From an uncultured Eubacteriales bacterium (GTDB lineage Bacteria; Bacillota; Clostridia; Christensenellales; Aristaeellaceae), in assembly GCA_900553315.1 (NCBI GenBank), contig USCW01000110.1, positions 1-5,845 of the forward strand: a stretch of 5,845 bases of DNA, read 5' to 3'. A program made the position numbers and the translations under genes. Of this stretch, positions 4,801 to 5,845 are shown one piece after another. Under the pieces are notes generated by a model. It did no database searches. It saw only the letters and a list, made by a program, of their open reading frames with translations, and was not told where the DNA came from. Every line of letters begins with the position of its first letter. Positions within the stretch are counted from its first letter, which is position 1.

Positions 4801-5008
4801 TTTACTGACGCCGGGTCGGTGGCTCTGCTGTGTCATTGGTCTGATGTGGCTGGCGGGAATGCTCTGCCATTATTTTGGCGCAGAGGCGGCGGTGCCGTGG
4901 CTGCTGTGGGCGGGGGTGATCCTCTCTGCGGCGCTGCTGGGGATGCTGATCGTGCAGCTTTTGCGGGAACGCAAGCACGAGCATACGGAGCATTCGTCGA
5001 AGCAGTGA
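4784..5008 (+). CDS. Small two-helix membrane protein overlapping the transporter gene
   Basis: The 74-aa product is MKKPADLLTPGRW, a hydrophobic helix at about 12-31, a short acidic loop (GAEAA), a second helix at about 37-60, and a charged tail (RERKHEHTEHSSKQ). It has no recognised domain. The ATG at 4784 overlaps the last 17 nt of the transporter gene in another frame, and AAGAGG (4768-4773) lies 10 nt upstream, so it is probably translationally coupled. A TTG at 4748 in the same frame would add 12 residues but has no clear ribosome binding site. The layout suggests a partner or stabiliser of the transporter, which is inference from position only. No clear terminator follows. Confidence 0.7.
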   Translation: MKKPADLLTPGRWLCCVIGLMWLAGMLCHYFGAEAAVPWLLWAGVILSAALLGMLIVQLLRERKHEHTEHSSKQ

Positions 5009-5043
5009 CGGTGTTCACACACTATTTACGACATTTTCATCAC

Positions 5044-5072
5044 TTGTCTCTTGTTTCTTTCAGCCATATACG
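5044..5072 (+). promoter_or_regulatory. Possible promoter of the YugP-like gene
   Basis: TTGTCT (5044-5049) and TATACG (5067-5072) are 17 nt apart, and each matches 4 of 6 consensus bases. A second pair in the same stretch, TTGTTT (5051-5056) and TATCCT (5074-5079), has the same spacing but a weaker -35 box. The region between the two genes (5009-5106) is AT-rich compared with its neighbours, which fits a promoter. The exact boxes are uncertain. Confidence 0.35.
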
Positions 5073-5106
5073 CTATCCTTAACCTACACACATGGAGGTG
5101 ACGCTT

Positions 5107-5793
5107 ATGTATCCCTATTTTTGGGACTGGACGTACATTCTTTTGATCCCCGGTCTGCTGTTGGGTCTTTGGGCGCAGTCCAAGGTGAACCACGCATACC
5201 GCAAGTACAGCCGAGTCGGCTCGCGGATGGGACGACCCGCCAGCGAGGTGGTTGCCGATCTGCTTCGCCGCAACGGCAACGGCGGAGTGCGGGTCGCGGC
5301 GATCTCGGGTGAGCTGACGGACAATTACAATCCAAAGACGGAGACGCTTTCGCTGTCGCAGGGCGTTTACAATTCCAGCTCCATTGCGGCGCTGGGTATT
5401 GCGGCGCATGAGGCGGGGCACGCGATGCAGAAGCGGGACGATTACGCGCCGATGCGTTTGCGGACGGCGGTGGTGCCGGTTGTGAACATTGGCTCCACGG
5501 CGTATATGCCGCTGTTTGTGGCGGGCTTGATTTTCAGCTGGCAGCCGCTGATCTACCTGGGCATTCTGTGCTTCTCGCTATCGGTGATCTTCTCGCTGAT
5601 TACGCTCCCGGTGGAGTTTGACGCGAGCCGCCGCGGTGTAGCGATGCTGGTTGAGGGCGGCTACATTGCTGACGACGAGGTGCCTGCGGTCAAGTCCGTT
5701 CTGACCGCTGCGGCTCTGACCTATGTAGCCGCCGCCATCACGAGCATTCTCTCCCTCCTCCGCCTCATCATCATAGCGAAGGACAGAGATTGA
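5107..5793 (+). CDS. yugP: Membrane zinc metallopeptidase, YugP family
   Basis: The 228-aa protein belongs to the YugP-type neutral zinc metallopeptidase family, which is of normal length here. It has an N-terminal membrane helix (about 6-24), a cytosolic or membrane-facing domain, and the zinc motif HEAGH (101-105) with H101 and H105 as ligands and E102 as the catalytic base. E170 in LPVEFDASRRG is the likely third ligand. Further helices lie at about 121-143, 146-168 and 199-223. DNYNPKTETLSLSQGVYNSSS (72-92 region) is typical of the family. The substrate is unknown, and roles in membrane protein turnover are assumed for relatives. The ATG at 5107 was chosen because GGAGGTGA (5094-5101) ends 5 nt before it. 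An in-frame ATG at 5092 overlaps that ribosome binding site and is unlikely. The gene stands 98 nt after the small membrane protein, probably as its own unit. Confidence 0.92.
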   Translation: MYPYFWDWTYILLIPGLLLGLWAQSKVNHAYRKYSRVGSRMGRPASEVVADLLRRNGNGGVRVAAISGELTDNYNPKTETLSLSQGVYNSSSIAALGIAAHEAGHAMQKRDDYAPMRLRTAVVPVVNIGSTAYMPLFVAGLIFSWQPLIYLGILCFSLSVIFSLITLPVEFDASRRGVAMLVEGGYIADDEVPAVKSVLTAAALTYVAAAITSILSLLRLIIIAKDRD

Positions 5794-5813
5794 GAAAGTG
5801 TGAATATTGCGAG

Positions 5814-5845
5814 GGAGGGGGTTTCTCTGAAGAGAAGCCCCCTCC
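5814..5845. repeat. GC-rich palindromic repeat, cut by the window end
   Basis: TTCTCT (5823-5828) pairs with AGAGAA (5831-5836) around a GA loop. The stem continues as GGAGGGGGT (5814-5822) with GCCCCCTCC (5837-5845), including one T-G wobble, and runs to the last base of the window. It starts 20 nt after the YugP-like stop codon. The core and arms match the element at 1367-1406. No T-run can be judged because the sequence ends. Confidence 0.65.

Overview
The window looks like chromosomal DNA from a GC-rich, gut-type member of the Clostridia (Bacillota), most likely near the Oscillospiraceae/Ruminococcaceae. The basis is the housekeeping gene content (ruvX, DUF1292, alaS and a YugP-type peptidase), strong GGAGG-type ribosome binding sites, GC-rich coding sequence, and GC-rich hairpin repeats in the gaps between genes. 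The genus cannot be named from the sequence. All convincing genes are on the + strand. There are no tRNA, rRNA, CRISPR or mobile-element genes.

Layout. (1) Bases 2-67 are the last 21 codons of an unrecognised gene. (2) Bases 68-258 are non-coding and hold a double hairpin (67-112) and a long GC-rich palindrome (202-246) that stops 12 nt before the next start codon. (3) Bases 259-1360 hold a Holliday-junction-resolvase-like RuvX fused in frame to an acidic DUF1292 domain, then 4 nt later a second DUF1292 protein with a repeated Cys/His tail. (4) Bases 1361-1718 hold a palindromic repeat, an intrinsic terminator, another strong hairpin and a textbook extended -10 promoter. (5) Bases 1719-3515 encode a short, divergent alanyl-tRNA synthetase, followed by an intrinsic terminator. 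(6) Bases 3616-5008 encode a major facilitator transporter and an overlapping 74-aa two-helix membrane protein. (7) Bases 5107-5793 encode a YugP-family membrane zinc metallopeptidase, and the window ends inside another palindromic repeat.

How the genes relate. From general knowledge, alaS, ireB (yrzL), ruvX (yrrK) and a DUF1292 gene (yrzB) are neighbours in Bacillus subtilis and many relatives. Here ruvX, DUF1292 and alaS are still together, but ruvX and DUF1292 lie upstream of alaS, they are separated from it by a terminator and a promoter, and no ireB is visible. The transporter and the small membrane protein probably form a translationally coupled pair. The peptidase seems to be its own unit.

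The most unusual points are the RuvX-DUF1292 fusion, which keeps a good ribosome binding site and ATG at the domain junction, and the compact AlaRS. The AlaRS lacks both the C-terminal domain and about 105 residues before the editing site, yet keeps the zinc-binding and editing residues. I see no evidence of a new defence or mobile system.
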